Assembly: GCA_963664845.1 (NCBI GenBank)
Contig: OY761615.1
Location: 5,332,001-5,396,000 of the forward strand
Source of the DNA: CAIYTF01 sp963664845
GTDB lineage: Bacteria; Bacteroidota; Ignavibacteria; Ignavibacteriales; Ignavibacteriaceae
Direction of reading: 5' to 3'
DNA length: 64,000 nucleotides
Below the pieces are notes generated by a model, which saw only the letters and a list, made by a program, of their open reading frames with translations, was not told where the DNA came from and made no database searches. Below, piece after piece: positions 17,841-26,539 of this stretch. The first letter of the stretch is position 1. Each line of letters opens with the position of its first letter. The translations under genes and the position numbers were made by a program.

Positions 17841-18701
17841 ATGACCGGCTACAAAGAAGTAAAAGAAAAAATACAGAGCAAGTTTAAGGAACTTCCAAAA
17901 AATCAAAGGAAGATCGCTCACTATTTTATCGATAATTTTGATAAAGCGCCTTTCCTAAGCGTGCAGGAAATATCAGCGATAACGGGTTCGAGCGTTGCCT
18001 CCATTGTGCGATTTGCACAACGACTGGGTTTCACGGGCTACAGCGAGCTCAGAGAGAGTATTTCGCATTCGCTCCAGGCCCAATTGAACGATTGGCGGAA
18101 TTTTCCACTCCTGAAAGATGAAGGGAATGAAAAAGATATTCTATCTTCAGTCGCGAATCTTGATATTAAAAATATTAACGACACGCTTTCCGCTATTGAA
18201 CGGGATGTGTTTGATAATTCAGCAAACATGATTCTGAAATCCCGGCGGGTGTATACTGCGGGCTTAGGCCTTTCGTATTTGCTTTCGGAGTTGCTGGCCT
18301 ACCAGCTTTCGCAGGTTGCAATTGATGCTGCAGCATTCAAAAACAATTCCTGCCCGTTTTGTGAACAAATACCTTTACTGACTAAAAAGGATTTACTTAT
18401 TCTGTTTTCATTTCCGCCCTATTCAAAGGATACTATCGAAACCGCAGAAATGGCTTCAGAAAAGAAAATAAACGTAATTGCCATAACCAATAAAGATACT
18501 TCGCCAATAACATTGTTCTCAAATCTGAATCTGATTGTGCGTAGTGAAAACATGTTGTTTACCAATTCGTTTGCGGCAATATCCGTACTTATTAATGCTT
18601 TGGCAACCACCGTTGCGGTAAAAAACAAAGCTAAAACAAATCTGCTGCAAAAAGAGACTACTGAAATTTCGGACCGATATAACAAAACAATAAGCTATTA
18701 A
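17841..18701 (+). CDS. MurR/RpiR-family transcriptional regulator with SIS domain
   Basis: This 286-residue protein starts with the RpiR helix-turn-helix (LPKNQRKIAHYFIDNF, then VQEISAITGSSVASIVRFAQRLGFTGYSEL). It continues with a SIS sugar-isomerase-like sensor domain over about residues 115-260 (VYTAGLGLSYLL, LLILFSFPPYSKDTIE, VIAITNKDTSP). RpiR regulators sense phosphosugars or related metabolites; several control amino-sugar or amino-acid use. There is no ribosome site in front of the ATG. It is placed between the peptidase/carrier operon and the TonB-receptor operon and is the obvious candidate to control both. Confidence 0.92.
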   Translation: MTGYKEVKEKIQSKFKELPKNQRKIAHYFIDNFDKAPFLSVQEISAITGSSVASIVRFAQRLGFTGYSELRESISHSLQAQLNDWRNFPLLKDEGNEKDILSSVANLDIKNINDTLSAIERDVFDNSANMILKSRRVYTAGLGLSYLLSELLAYQLSQVAIDAAAFKNNSCPFCEQIPLLTKKDLLILFSFPPYSKDTIETAEMASEKKINVIAITNKDTSPITLFSNLNLIVRSENMLFTNSFAAISVLINALATTVAVKNKAKTNLLQKETTEISDRYNKTISY

Positions 18702-18708
18702 ACGAGTG

Positions 18709-18730
18709 AAGTAAATTGTGATATTTACTT
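18709..18730. promoter_or_regulatory. Inverted repeat between rpiR and the TonB-receptor gene
   Basis: AAGTAAAT-N6-ATTTACTT, perfect 8-base arms, ending 10 bases before the receptor ATG and overlapping the likely promoter/leader. It could be an operator for RpiR; its half-site differs from that of the 13162-13179 palindrome, so one protein need not bind both. Confidence 0.4.
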
Positions 18731-18740
18731 TGGAGCCATA

Positions 18741-21194
18741 ATGAAAAGAATTCTACCACTATTATTTTTTCTCCAGGTTTTGGTTCTTGGAGGTGTTACC
18801 GGCAAACTCGTCGGAACCATTAAAGATAAAACCACCGGTGAACCACTACTGGGAGCCAGCGTTGTTCTGGAAGGGACAACTCTTGGCGCTGTAACAGACG
18901 TTGATGGACGGTTTGTAGTTATCAATATTCCTCCTGGTGTCTATAATATTAAAGCCAGTTTTGTTGGCTACGAATCAGTTGTGTTCGAAAAGGTAAAAAT
19001 AATTGTTGATCAGACAACGCCCTTGCCCATTCTCTTATCCTCAAAATCACTTCAGGTGGGGGAAATAGTAGTTACTGCAAAACAGTCTATGATCCACAAG
19101 GATCTGACCAGTAGTATCTCGGTAATTTCCCGGGACCAAATTGAAGCGCTGCCGGTTGTGGATTTTACGGACTTGTTGTCGTTGCAGGCCGGTGTTGTTG
19201 GCAGCGGTGCCAACATACATATTCGCGGCGGTCGTTCGAATGAAACTGCATATATGATCGATGGCATGCTGGTGCAGGACCCATTGCTTGGCGGCCTTGC
19301 CACCAATGTAGGCAAAGATGCAATTCAGGAGATGAGTCTGCTAAGCGGAACTTTTAATGCCGAATATGGAAATGCGCTGAGCGGTGTTGTTAACATTGTT
19401 ACCCGCGATGGCTCTGAAAATTACACTGGAAAACTGGAGGGAAAATCCAGTGAATTCGGCGTGTCTGAGTATAAAAAACTCCATGAAAATATTATGGCCG
19501 GCAGTTTCAGTGGTCCCTTATTCACCAGTAAGCTTAATTTTTTCCTGACCGGTGAACAAAACAACGTTGGCAGTTATTTACCATATGGATACGATCAGGA
19601 GCAAACAGTTTTTGCCAAGATTTCGTCTACGTTAATTCCGGATTTGAAAGTGACACTTTCAAACCGGGGAAGCAAAGGCGCGCATCAAAGCTACTATCAC
19701 CCATATAAATACATTCCGGATCAATATTTGCGAAGCAGAAGAGACAGCTGGCAGTCGACCCTGGCGTTGACCCATACAGTGTCAAAAACCTTTTTCTATG
19801 ATCTTCGATTTTCTTATTTCAACCAGGGATATTACTCGGGTCTCGATAAGGATACGTCAGCTTACATTCTTTCATCGGATTGGACCTATCTGCCTGATGC
19901 CGGAAACGGCCTGGAGTTTTACAGTCGCGCGGATCCGCAGGAAATGACCATCAGCCGCACCTCTTCTTTTGACGGTAAGATTGATGCTTTGTGGCAAATC
20001 GGAAATGTAAATGAGGTGAAATTTGGCGTTTCGTTAAAACAGAATTGGCTCAAGTATTTCTACGTGTATGATCCGAAGCGAAACTATCCTTATTTGAATG
20101 ACTATCAGGCAAAACCCTATGAGGGCTCTACGTATATTCAGGATAAAATTGAATTACCCGAGCTTGTTATAAATATTGGTCTGCGTTTTGATTACATGAA
20201 TGCAAATGTGCAATTCAGGAGCAATCCCCTTGATTCCAACTCAATAATTAGGGTTAATCCCAGGTCCCAATTCTCACCGAGGATTGGAATAGCACATCCC
20301 ATTTCAGACAGGACAAAGCTTCATTTTGCCTATGGCCACTTCTTCCAAAACCCATCGTTTCGCTATCTGTATGAGAATCACCAATACGATCTTAATGTTC
20401 GCGAACCAATATTTGGCCAGGCCAGCCTTGACGCCGAAAGAACTATTGCTTATGAAGTTGGCATAACCCATCAGTTTAGCGAACGTATTGCGTTGGCGCT
20501 CACGGCGTACTATAAAGATATAACCGGCTTATTGGGTACACGTTATTATTATCCATACGTTGACGGGCGGTATACAGCATATACGCTCTATGTCAACGAA
20601 GCGTATGCGAATATTCAGGGATTCGAAGCCAACCTGACGGTTAGGCCCGACAAGTATTTTTCCGGGCAATTAACCTATACCTACTCAGTGGCCAAGGGAA
20701 GTGCATCCTCGGAAGAAGAAAATTATCCCAGCACGCAGGCATCAACACAATTGTATTATCTTGAATTTGATCAGACACATGTGTTTAATGCCGTGGCATC
20801 ATTTACCATTCCCAATGACGAAGGTCCGGAGCTGTTCGGAAGCACTTTTCTGGACAATATGGATTTCAATTTTATTTTCAAGGCAAATTCTGGCTACCCT
20901 TATACACCGGGTGGCAAAGATGCCGGGTTGGTAATTAAGAATTCTCTGCGTGACCCGGCTCAATATTCAGTTGATCTGTTATTGGGTAAAGAATTCCGGA
21001 TCATCGATAATGTTCGTTTACGGATTTTTGCCGAGATTTACAACTTGACAAACCGTAAAAATATAATTTACGTTTATACAGACTCAGGATCTCCGGATTA
21101 TACGCAGGGATCCCGGTCAGTTGAATATATGAGAGACCCTTCCAATTACGGTGCCCCGCGATCAGTGCGGCTCGGCGCAGCAGTGAAATTTTAA
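18741..21194 (+). CDS. TonB-dependent outer-membrane receptor with CarboxypepD-like N-terminal domain
   Basis: An 817-residue protein with a signal peptide, a carboxypeptidase-regulatory-like domain (about residues 18-105: GKLVGTIKDKTTGEPLLGAS, VTDVDGRFVVINIPPGVY) and a plug domain (IEALPVVDFTDLLSLQAGV, IHIRGGRSNETAYMIDGM, EYGNALSGVVNIVTRDG). A 22-strand-type barrel follows, ending GAAVKF with the terminal phenylalanine. The start is supported by TGGAG 5 bases before the ATG. It imports a ligand with TonB energy. No SusD gene follows; instead comes a large exported protein 7 bases later and then a PorV-like gene. Confidence 0.92.
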   Translation: MKRILPLLFFLQVLVLGGVTGKLVGTIKDKTTGEPLLGASVVLEGTTLGAVTDVDGRFVVINIPPGVYNIKASFVGYESVVFEKVKIIVDQTTPLPILLSSKSLQVGEIVVTAKQSMIHKDLTSSISVISRDQIEALPVVDFTDLLSLQAGVVGSGANIHIRGGRSNETAYMIDGMLVQDPLLGGLATNVGKDAIQEMSLLSGTFNAEYGNALSGVVNIVTRDGSENYTGKLEGKSSEFGVSEYKKLHENIMAGSFSGPLFTSKLNFFLTGEQNNVGSYLPYGYDQEQTVFAKISSTLIPDLKVTLSNRGSKGAHQSYYHPYKYIPDQYLRSRRDSWQSTLALTHTVSKTFFYDLRFSYFNQGYYSGLDKDTSAYILSSDWTYLPDAGNGLEFYSRADPQEMTISRTSSFDGKIDALWQIGNVNEVKFGVSLKQNWLKYFYVYDPKRNYPYLNDYQAKPYEGSTYIQDKIELPELVINIGLRFDYMNANVQFRSNPLDSNSIIRVNPRSQFSPRIGIAHPISDRTKLHFAYGHFFQNPSFRYLYENHQYDLNVREPIFGQASLDAERTIAYEVGITHQFSERIALALTAYYKDITGLLGTRYYYPYVDGRYTAYTLYVNEAYANIQGFEANLTVRPDKYFSGQLTYTYSVAKGSASSEEENYPSTQASTQLYYLEFDQTHVFNAVASFTIPNDEGPELFGSTFLDNMDFNFIFKANSGYPYTPGGKDAGLVIKNSLRDPAQYSVDLLLGKEFRIIDNVRLRIFAEIYNLTNRKNIIYVYTDSGSPDYTQGSRSVEYMRDPSNYGAPRSVRLGAAVKF

Positions 21195-21225
21195 CGGAAA
21201 TATGATAGAAATTACTATGAATCCC

Positions 21226-23976
21226 ATGAAGAATTTATATGTACTGTTACTCCTTGCCCTTGCATTGTCCATCAGCGTTTTTCCTCAGAAAAAGGACAAG
21301 AGCAAAGACGAGATATTGGCAAAGACAACCGGTATTACTGACCGTGCAGCCGGCACGCATAATGCCAGCAATATTGGATTGTATTTTGAAAACCGCGGGA
21401 AACTGTATCCACACGCGCTTTCGCTGGGCCCCAGTGGTGAGTTCCCCATTAACAGCGGGCATCAGTATATTTACCGGATGAATCCGATGATCGCCTTCCC
21501 GGCCAATGTCATACAAACACGATTTACAACTGATGAGGAATGGGAATCAGCGGCGGGTTATCATAATCCTGATTCTGCACAAATAGCCTTCAGTGATAAA
21601 CCATTTACCTGGAACAAGTCGAGGGGTTGGCCGGTAAAAGATGCTTTCGGCAAACCGATTTTCAAGTCAGATCAGGACAGCTATTGCGTGTTTAATGACA
21701 GTGGAAATACAAAACAGGTTCTTGGCATTCAGATGAATCAAACCGGATATACTTATGGGATAGCTTTCGCCAAGAACATGATCTTTTTCAAATATGATGT
21801 TATCAATACGAGCGCAAACACCTATACCGGAATGTATTTCAATATGTATATGGATGAAGATGTGGGTGATGCCACAGGCGGGGCCACGGAATACGACGAT
21901 GATTTGTATGGTGTCGAACCGGCGAAAAACATGGCATATATGTACGATTCCAAAGGGTATTCCAAGGATTGGGGTACTAAGACCGGCTATATGGGTGTTG
22001 CATTCCTTAAAACTCCCAAAGTGAATGGCGTCGAACTTGGAATGACCGATAGCCATTATATGGTATATTCATACGACGTTGATGTTGACACTATACAGTA
22101 CGGAGTGATTTCCAGTGCCAGAGCGCTGTATAATTCATCATTGGGAGATAAATATTTTCACGTGGCATCAGGACAAAACATTCATATCGACGATCCCGCC
22201 ACTCAGCCTTCGACAGGAGGCGATTTACTTTTTAATATGTCCTCCGGGCCCTATGATATTAAGCCAAACGATACACTAACATTTTATACCGTATTGGTAG
22301 CCGGCACCACTCTGGCAGGCTTGGACAGCGCATGTACGCAGGCTCGCAGCACTCTGGCCGCTGACTTTAATTTGCCAAAGGCACCAGAACGTCCGAAACT
22401 CACGGGCGTTCCAGGAAAACAAAAAGCTATTCTCTACTGGGATAATGCCGCCGAAGCAACCATTGATGCATTCAGTGGGGAAGCTGACTTCGAAGGATAT
22501 AGAATTTATAAAAGTAAAGACCTTGGATCTACGTGGGAAACAATTGCGGATTTTGATAAGAAAAACTCCATTGGCAACAATACAGGCCTTCAATACAGTT
22601 TGACCGACACAAATGTGGTGGACGGCATCGAGTATTGGTATTCTATTACTGCATATGACCGGGGCTCTGTGCTTGTTTCCAGTTTGGAAAGCGCTATTGG
22701 TACGAATTTGGGGGCTGTAAATACGGTTTCGGTAACACCACGATCGGAGGCAATAGGAAGGGAACCGGTTTCAGCGGGGTCTGTTGAACATTATGGAAGT
22801 GGAAGTTCAAACTATTCGCTTACCTTGGCTCCCGTAGATAATGAAGCACTGGGCGGGAATGCTTATGATGCATCATTTTCTTATAAAATACTGAAGGACA
22901 TTGGAAATCCCAAAACTGCGGTAACATTAAGGATCAACGATTCTTCCTTAACCAAACCATATAAATATGGAGTATCATTTGTCGCTTCAAACCTGGTGAA
23001 CATTCAAAACCTGACAACCGGCGCGACAATTGGACGGGCGGGCCTGAACTATCCGGTGGGAGGTCGTACTTTTTCGTTGCCAACTGAAGGATTCGACATT
23101 ATTTTAAAAGATAGTGCAGCGGCAACGTCTGATGAACGTCCTGAGACCGGCGACGTTATCTCCATCAATTTTGCTACAAATGTGGTAAGAAATGCCAAGG
23201 ACACTGTAGCGGTGGCTCAACCTATCGATATTGGGCAGATACTTGCATTGCCCGACGGTGTCATTTTCGCCCTTAATCCGCCCCAGATCATTCAAAATGT
23301 TTCGAGGGTGGGAGGAACCGATAATCTTTCTATGACGTTCACTGTGACGGTCACTGATTCAGCAAAGACGGAGACCTATTTGGTCTCTACCACCGGAAAT
23401 GGATTTGATTCCAATGGCGAAGGTTTCATAAACGTGCTGATCAGAAAATCTGCAGGTGATACAGTTGCAGTAAAAGACTCTATCACCGATCAGAGCTCGT
23501 TTACTTTTGCCGGTTTGACAGGAACAGTAAAATTTAACGCCAAGAAACCACCCAGCGCCGGAAATATGTTTTCTGTTGAGACCATTAAGCCGGTTCTGCC
23601 GAATATCAGAGATAAATATAAATTCACTATCAAAGGAGCGCAGATCAATACGACAAGGCAATCCAACGAAATGAATAAGATCAGAGTCGTGCCTAACCCG
23701 TATGTTGTTTCCTCCTTATACGAAACTGAATTGGGCGAAGTGCGAAAAGAGCCGTTACGGCAAATTCAGTTTATTAATCTTCCTTCAAGCTGCACCATTC
23801 ACATATTCACTGTTGCTGCGGATATGGTAAAAACCATATATCATAATTCACAGAACGGGACCGAGGTGTGGGATTTACGAACTGAAAGCGGAAGGGAAAT
23901 TGCACCCGGCGTATATATATATGTCGTTGAAACAAATCAGTCCAAATACAAAGAAAGATTCGCAATAATAAAATAA
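21226..23976 (+). CDS. Large secreted surface protein with fibronectin-III-like domain
   Basis: About 916-924 residues. Starts at 21202, 21217 and 21226 are all in frame; the ATG at 21226 places a normal signal peptide (NLYVLLLLALALSISVFPQ) at the N-terminus. Residues about 55-375 form an unknown beta-rich domain with repeated references to calcium-like acidic loops (MDEDVGDATGGATEYDDD). A fibronectin-III-like domain follows (residues about 380-490, KAILYWDNA, GYRIYKSKD, YWYSITAYDRG). The tail (VPNPYVV, WDLRTESGREIAPGVYIYVVE, RFAIIK) is a variant of the T9SS sorting domain. It is coupled to the TonB receptor and is probably its surface partner. Confidence 0.85.
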   Translation: MKNLYVLLLLALALSISVFPQKKDKSKDEILAKTTGITDRAAGTHNASNIGLYFENRGKLYPHALSLGPSGEFPINSGHQYIYRMNPMIAFPANVIQTRFTTDEEWESAAGYHNPDSAQIAFSDKPFTWNKSRGWPVKDAFGKPIFKSDQDSYCVFNDSGNTKQVLGIQMNQTGYTYGIAFAKNMIFFKYDVINTSANTYTGMYFNMYMDEDVGDATGGATEYDDDLYGVEPAKNMAYMYDSKGYSKDWGTKTGYMGVAFLKTPKVNGVELGMTDSHYMVYSYDVDVDTIQYGVISSARALYNSSLGDKYFHVASGQNIHIDDPATQPSTGGDLLFNMSSGPYDIKPNDTLTFYTVLVAGTTLAGLDSACTQARSTLAADFNLPKAPERPKLTGVPGKQKAILYWDNAAEATIDAFSGEADFEGYRIYKSKDLGSTWETIADFDKKNSIGNNTGLQYSLTDTNVVDGIEYWYSITAYDRGSVLVSSLESAIGTNLGAVNTVSVTPRSEAIGREPVSAGSVEHYGSGSSNYSLTLAPVDNEALGGNAYDASFSYKILKDIGNPKTAVTLRINDSSLTKPYKYGVSFVASNLVNIQNLTTGATIGRAGLNYPVGGRTFSLPTEGFDIILKDSAAATSDERPETGDVISINFATNVVRNAKDTVAVAQPIDIGQILALPDGVIFALNPPQIIQNVSRVGGTDNLSMTFTVTVTDSAKTETYLVSTTGNGFDSNGEGFINVLIRKSAGDTVAVKDSITDQSSFTFAGLTGTVKFNAKKPPSAGNMFSVETIKPVLPNIRDKYKFTIKGAQINTTRQSNEMNKIRVVPNPYVVSSLYETELGEVRKEPLRQIQFINLPSSCTIHIFTVAADMVKTIYHNSQNGTEVWDLRTESGREIAPGVYIYVVETNQSKYKERFAIIK

Positions 23977-24023
23977 CTAAGAATGAAAAATTAGTGATTG
24001 GTTATTAAGATAAGGAATTTGAA

Positions 24024-25022
24024 ATGTTAAGAACATATATACTTACAGGCGTTTTACTCTTTTCAACGCTGCTTCTGGCCCAGAGTCCCAATCTTGGAAC
24101 TTCAGGTGGTCAGTTTCTGAAAATACCGCTGGGCGCAACAGAGTCCGGCATGGCAGGCGCTGTGGTCGGGTTGACCGGTGGTGCCAGTTCGCTCTTTTGG
24201 AATCCCGCAGGAACAGCTAAAACACAGGGGGTTGACCTTCATTTCACCTATATGAAATGGTTCGATCTGTTTGACATGAATGCTGCGGCAGTGACCTATA
24301 ACGTTGGCGACATGGGCGTTTTGGGTCTGAGTGCAGTATCCTTCACCACCGATCAAATTGAAATCACCAACGAAGAATCACCGAATGGGACCGGGCAATA
24401 TTACGATGCCCAGGATATAGCAATTGGGGTTTCATATGCCCGTTACCTGACCACAGCCTTTAATGTCGGGATAACGGTCAAGTATATAAACCAGACTATT
24501 TGGCATGAGAGTGCATCGGGTGTCGCGGTAGATATCGGAACGCAATACAAGCTCGATTTTCAGAATTTGACCATCGCGATGTGCATGACCAATTTTGGAA
24601 GCAGTATGCAGTATTCCGGTTCTGATCTGGAGGTGCGGGAATCAGCTAATGCAACCTATCCTAAAAGCAGGCTTGCCCCCGCCGATTTACGCACAAGCAG
24701 CTACGCGTTACCATTAAGCTTTCAGGTCGGTATCGGGTTCGATATTTACAAAGCGGATTTTCTCAAGATCACCGGGGGAATTGACGCCGTTCACCCGAAT
24801 GACAATTATGAACGTTTGCAATTTGGATCTCAGGTATCGGTTTTCGACAGGTTCTTCGTTCGCGGAGGCTACATCTACCATCATGATACGCAAAATTGCG
24901 CATTTGGGGCTGGTGCAAACGTACCGGCAGGAAATACAAAAATTGAATTTTCGTATTCATATTCGCATTATCAAATCCTGCCCTCAGTGCATAGAATATC
25001 AATCGGTGTAAATATATTTTAA
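24024..25022 (+). CDS. PorV/PorQ-family outer-membrane protein
   Basis: A 332-residue protein with a signal peptide (GVLLFSTLLLAQ). The mature start is typical of the PorV/PorQ family (GTSGGQFLKIPLGATESGMAGA, then LFWNPAGTA), and a beta-barrel body ends in RISIGVNIF. Characterised PorV is a T9SS shuttle protein that carries sorting-domain cargo to the attachment complex; many genomes hold PorV paralogues of unknown role. It follows a T9SS-type surface protein, which suggests it serves that cargo. Its TAATG stop/start overlap links it to the M14 peptidase gene. Confidence 0.88.
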   Translation: MLRTYILTGVLLFSTLLLAQSPNLGTSGGQFLKIPLGATESGMAGAVVGLTGGASSLFWNPAGTAKTQGVDLHFTYMKWFDLFDMNAAAVTYNVGDMGVLGLSAVSFTTDQIEITNEESPNGTGQYYDAQDIAIGVSYARYLTTAFNVGITVKYINQTIWHESASGVAVDIGTQYKLDFQNLTIAMCMTNFGSSMQYSGSDLEVRESANATYPKSRLAPADLRTSSYALPLSFQVGIGFDIYKADFLKITGGIDAVHPNDNYERLQFGSQVSVFDRFFVRGGYIYHHDTQNCAFGAGANVPAGNTKIEFSYSYSHYQILPSVHRISIGVNIF

Positions 25023-26539
25023 TGAAACATAATAAAGCGGAAAATAGTAACGTGAAATATTTTGTCTTTCTCTGTCTCTTCGTATGTAGCGGAATTGTTT
25101 CGGCTCAGAAAACTCCGCTTGAAATGGCCGATTATAAAAAACTGACTATGCATTCGGATCTTTCGCAATACATTCAAAAAGTGACTTCTGAGTCACGATT
25201 AGTAAGAAGTGAGGTGATTGCCAAATCGGTTAAGGGGAGGGAAGTGTATGCCCTGTATTTCTCCAGGGGAAAATTCGGCGAGGATAAATCAAAAATTAAA
25301 GTGCTTATCTTTTGCCAGCAGCACGGGAACGAGCAATCAGGCAAAGAAGGAGCACTTCTTTTAATTGAAAACCTGTTGAAGCCTGAGAACGCGTATTTGT
25401 TTGATAAAATCGATTTTGTGCTCGTGCCGCAGATGAATCCTGACGGCGGAGAAATTAACCGGCGGAGAAACGGAAACGGGATGGATCTGAACCGTAATCA
25501 CCTGATACTTACCGAACCGGAAACAATAGGACTGCAAAAATTGTTCGATACGTATTTATTTGAGGTGACCATGGACGTTCACGAGTATTCACCTTACGGC
25601 GGCGCATGGGAAAAATTTGGATACCGCGCGAACAACGATGAAGAAATTGGAACAACGACCAACATAAACGTCTCCGAAAAAATCAGGGATCTGTCGACAC
25701 GGGAATATCTTCCGTATATTAAAAAATACCTGAACGACAGGCACTTTTCGTGCTTCGAATATAGCCCGGGAGGCCCACCGGAAGGTGAATACATTCGGCG
25801 AAGTACTTTTGATATCAACGATGGAAGACAAAGCTTCGGGATCCAAAATTCCTTTTCGTTTATTCAGGAAGGGCTTAACGGGGCAGATGATTCTCTGGAC
25901 AACATAAAACACCGTGCAGAGGGGCAGATGACTGGAATGATGGGGTTGGTGGAGTATGCATATCATCATAAATACCCGATTAAAAAACTCGTTGCTCAGG
26001 AACGGGCCAAATTGACAGCGAATAAGGTCAGCAAAAAGGTCGCAATCCAATTGGATCATTTTCCTGATGGCCGTATTCTTGATTTTCCATTGTACTCTTA
26101 TGCCACAGGGAAAGACACTGTTATTAAAGTAAAGAACTATCGTCCGGTTGTGAAAGCGCTTACAGAAGTTGATAGACCTCTAGGTTACCTGGTGCCCAGG
26201 AGTCTAAAGATAGTTGTCGATTGGGCCAGGAATCACTCAATTTACTATGCAGATTATAAGAGATCGAAGAAAGATAAAGTTGAACAGTATTTCATTGCTA
26301 AAATCGACTCTATGGATTTTGAAGGCGATACTATCGTAAACCCGATCGTGGAATTAAAAACGATCCCGAACGATCTAAATGAAGCGGACTATATTTTTAT
26401 TCCCGTGAAACAGTTGAAAAACAATATGATAGTGATTGCTCTTGAGCCGAAATCTGAACTTGGATTGGTGACGTATAAGAAGTTTGAGCTGTTGCTTAAA
26501 AAGGGAGAAGTCTATCCCATTTATCGCGTCACCAGATGA
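25022..26539 (+). CDS. Secreted M14 zinc carboxypeptidase
   Basis: A 505-residue protein with a signal peptide ending VSAQ. The M14 domain spans about residues 30-310: zinc ligands His101 and Glu104 in QQHGNEQSGKEG, His187 in MDVHEYSP, with PQMNPDGGEINRRRNGNGMDLNRN providing the substrate-binding arginine/asparagine set. The C-terminal 190 residues are a separate region without a known family. No T9SS sorting signal is seen, so it is likely periplasmic. Translationally coupled to the PorV-like gene before it and, by ATGA overlap, to the S51 gene after it. It would trim C-terminal residues from peptides released by the S51 enzymes. Confidence 0.88.
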   Translation: MKHNKAENSNVKYFVFLCLFVCSGIVSAQKTPLEMADYKKLTMHSDLSQYIQKVTSESRLVRSEVIAKSVKGREVYALYFSRGKFGEDKSKIKVLIFCQQHGNEQSGKEGALLLIENLLKPENAYLFDKIDFVLVPQMNPDGGEINRRRNGNGMDLNRNHLILTEPETIGLQKLFDTYLFEVTMDVHEYSPYGGAWEKFGYRANNDEEIGTTTNINVSEKIRDLSTREYLPYIKKYLNDRHFSCFEYSPGGPPEGEYIRRSTFDINDGRQSFGIQNSFSFIQEGLNGADDSLDNIKHRAEGQMTGMMGLVEYAYHHKYPIKKLVAQERAKLTANKVSKKVAIQLDHFPDGRILDFPLYSYATGKDTVIKVKNYRPVVKALTEVDRPLGYLVPRSLKIVVDWARNHSIYYADYKRSKKDKVEQYFIAKIDSMDFEGDTIVNPIVELKTIPNDLNEADYIFIPVKQLKNNMIVIALEPKSELGLVTYKKFELLLKKGEVYPIYRVTR

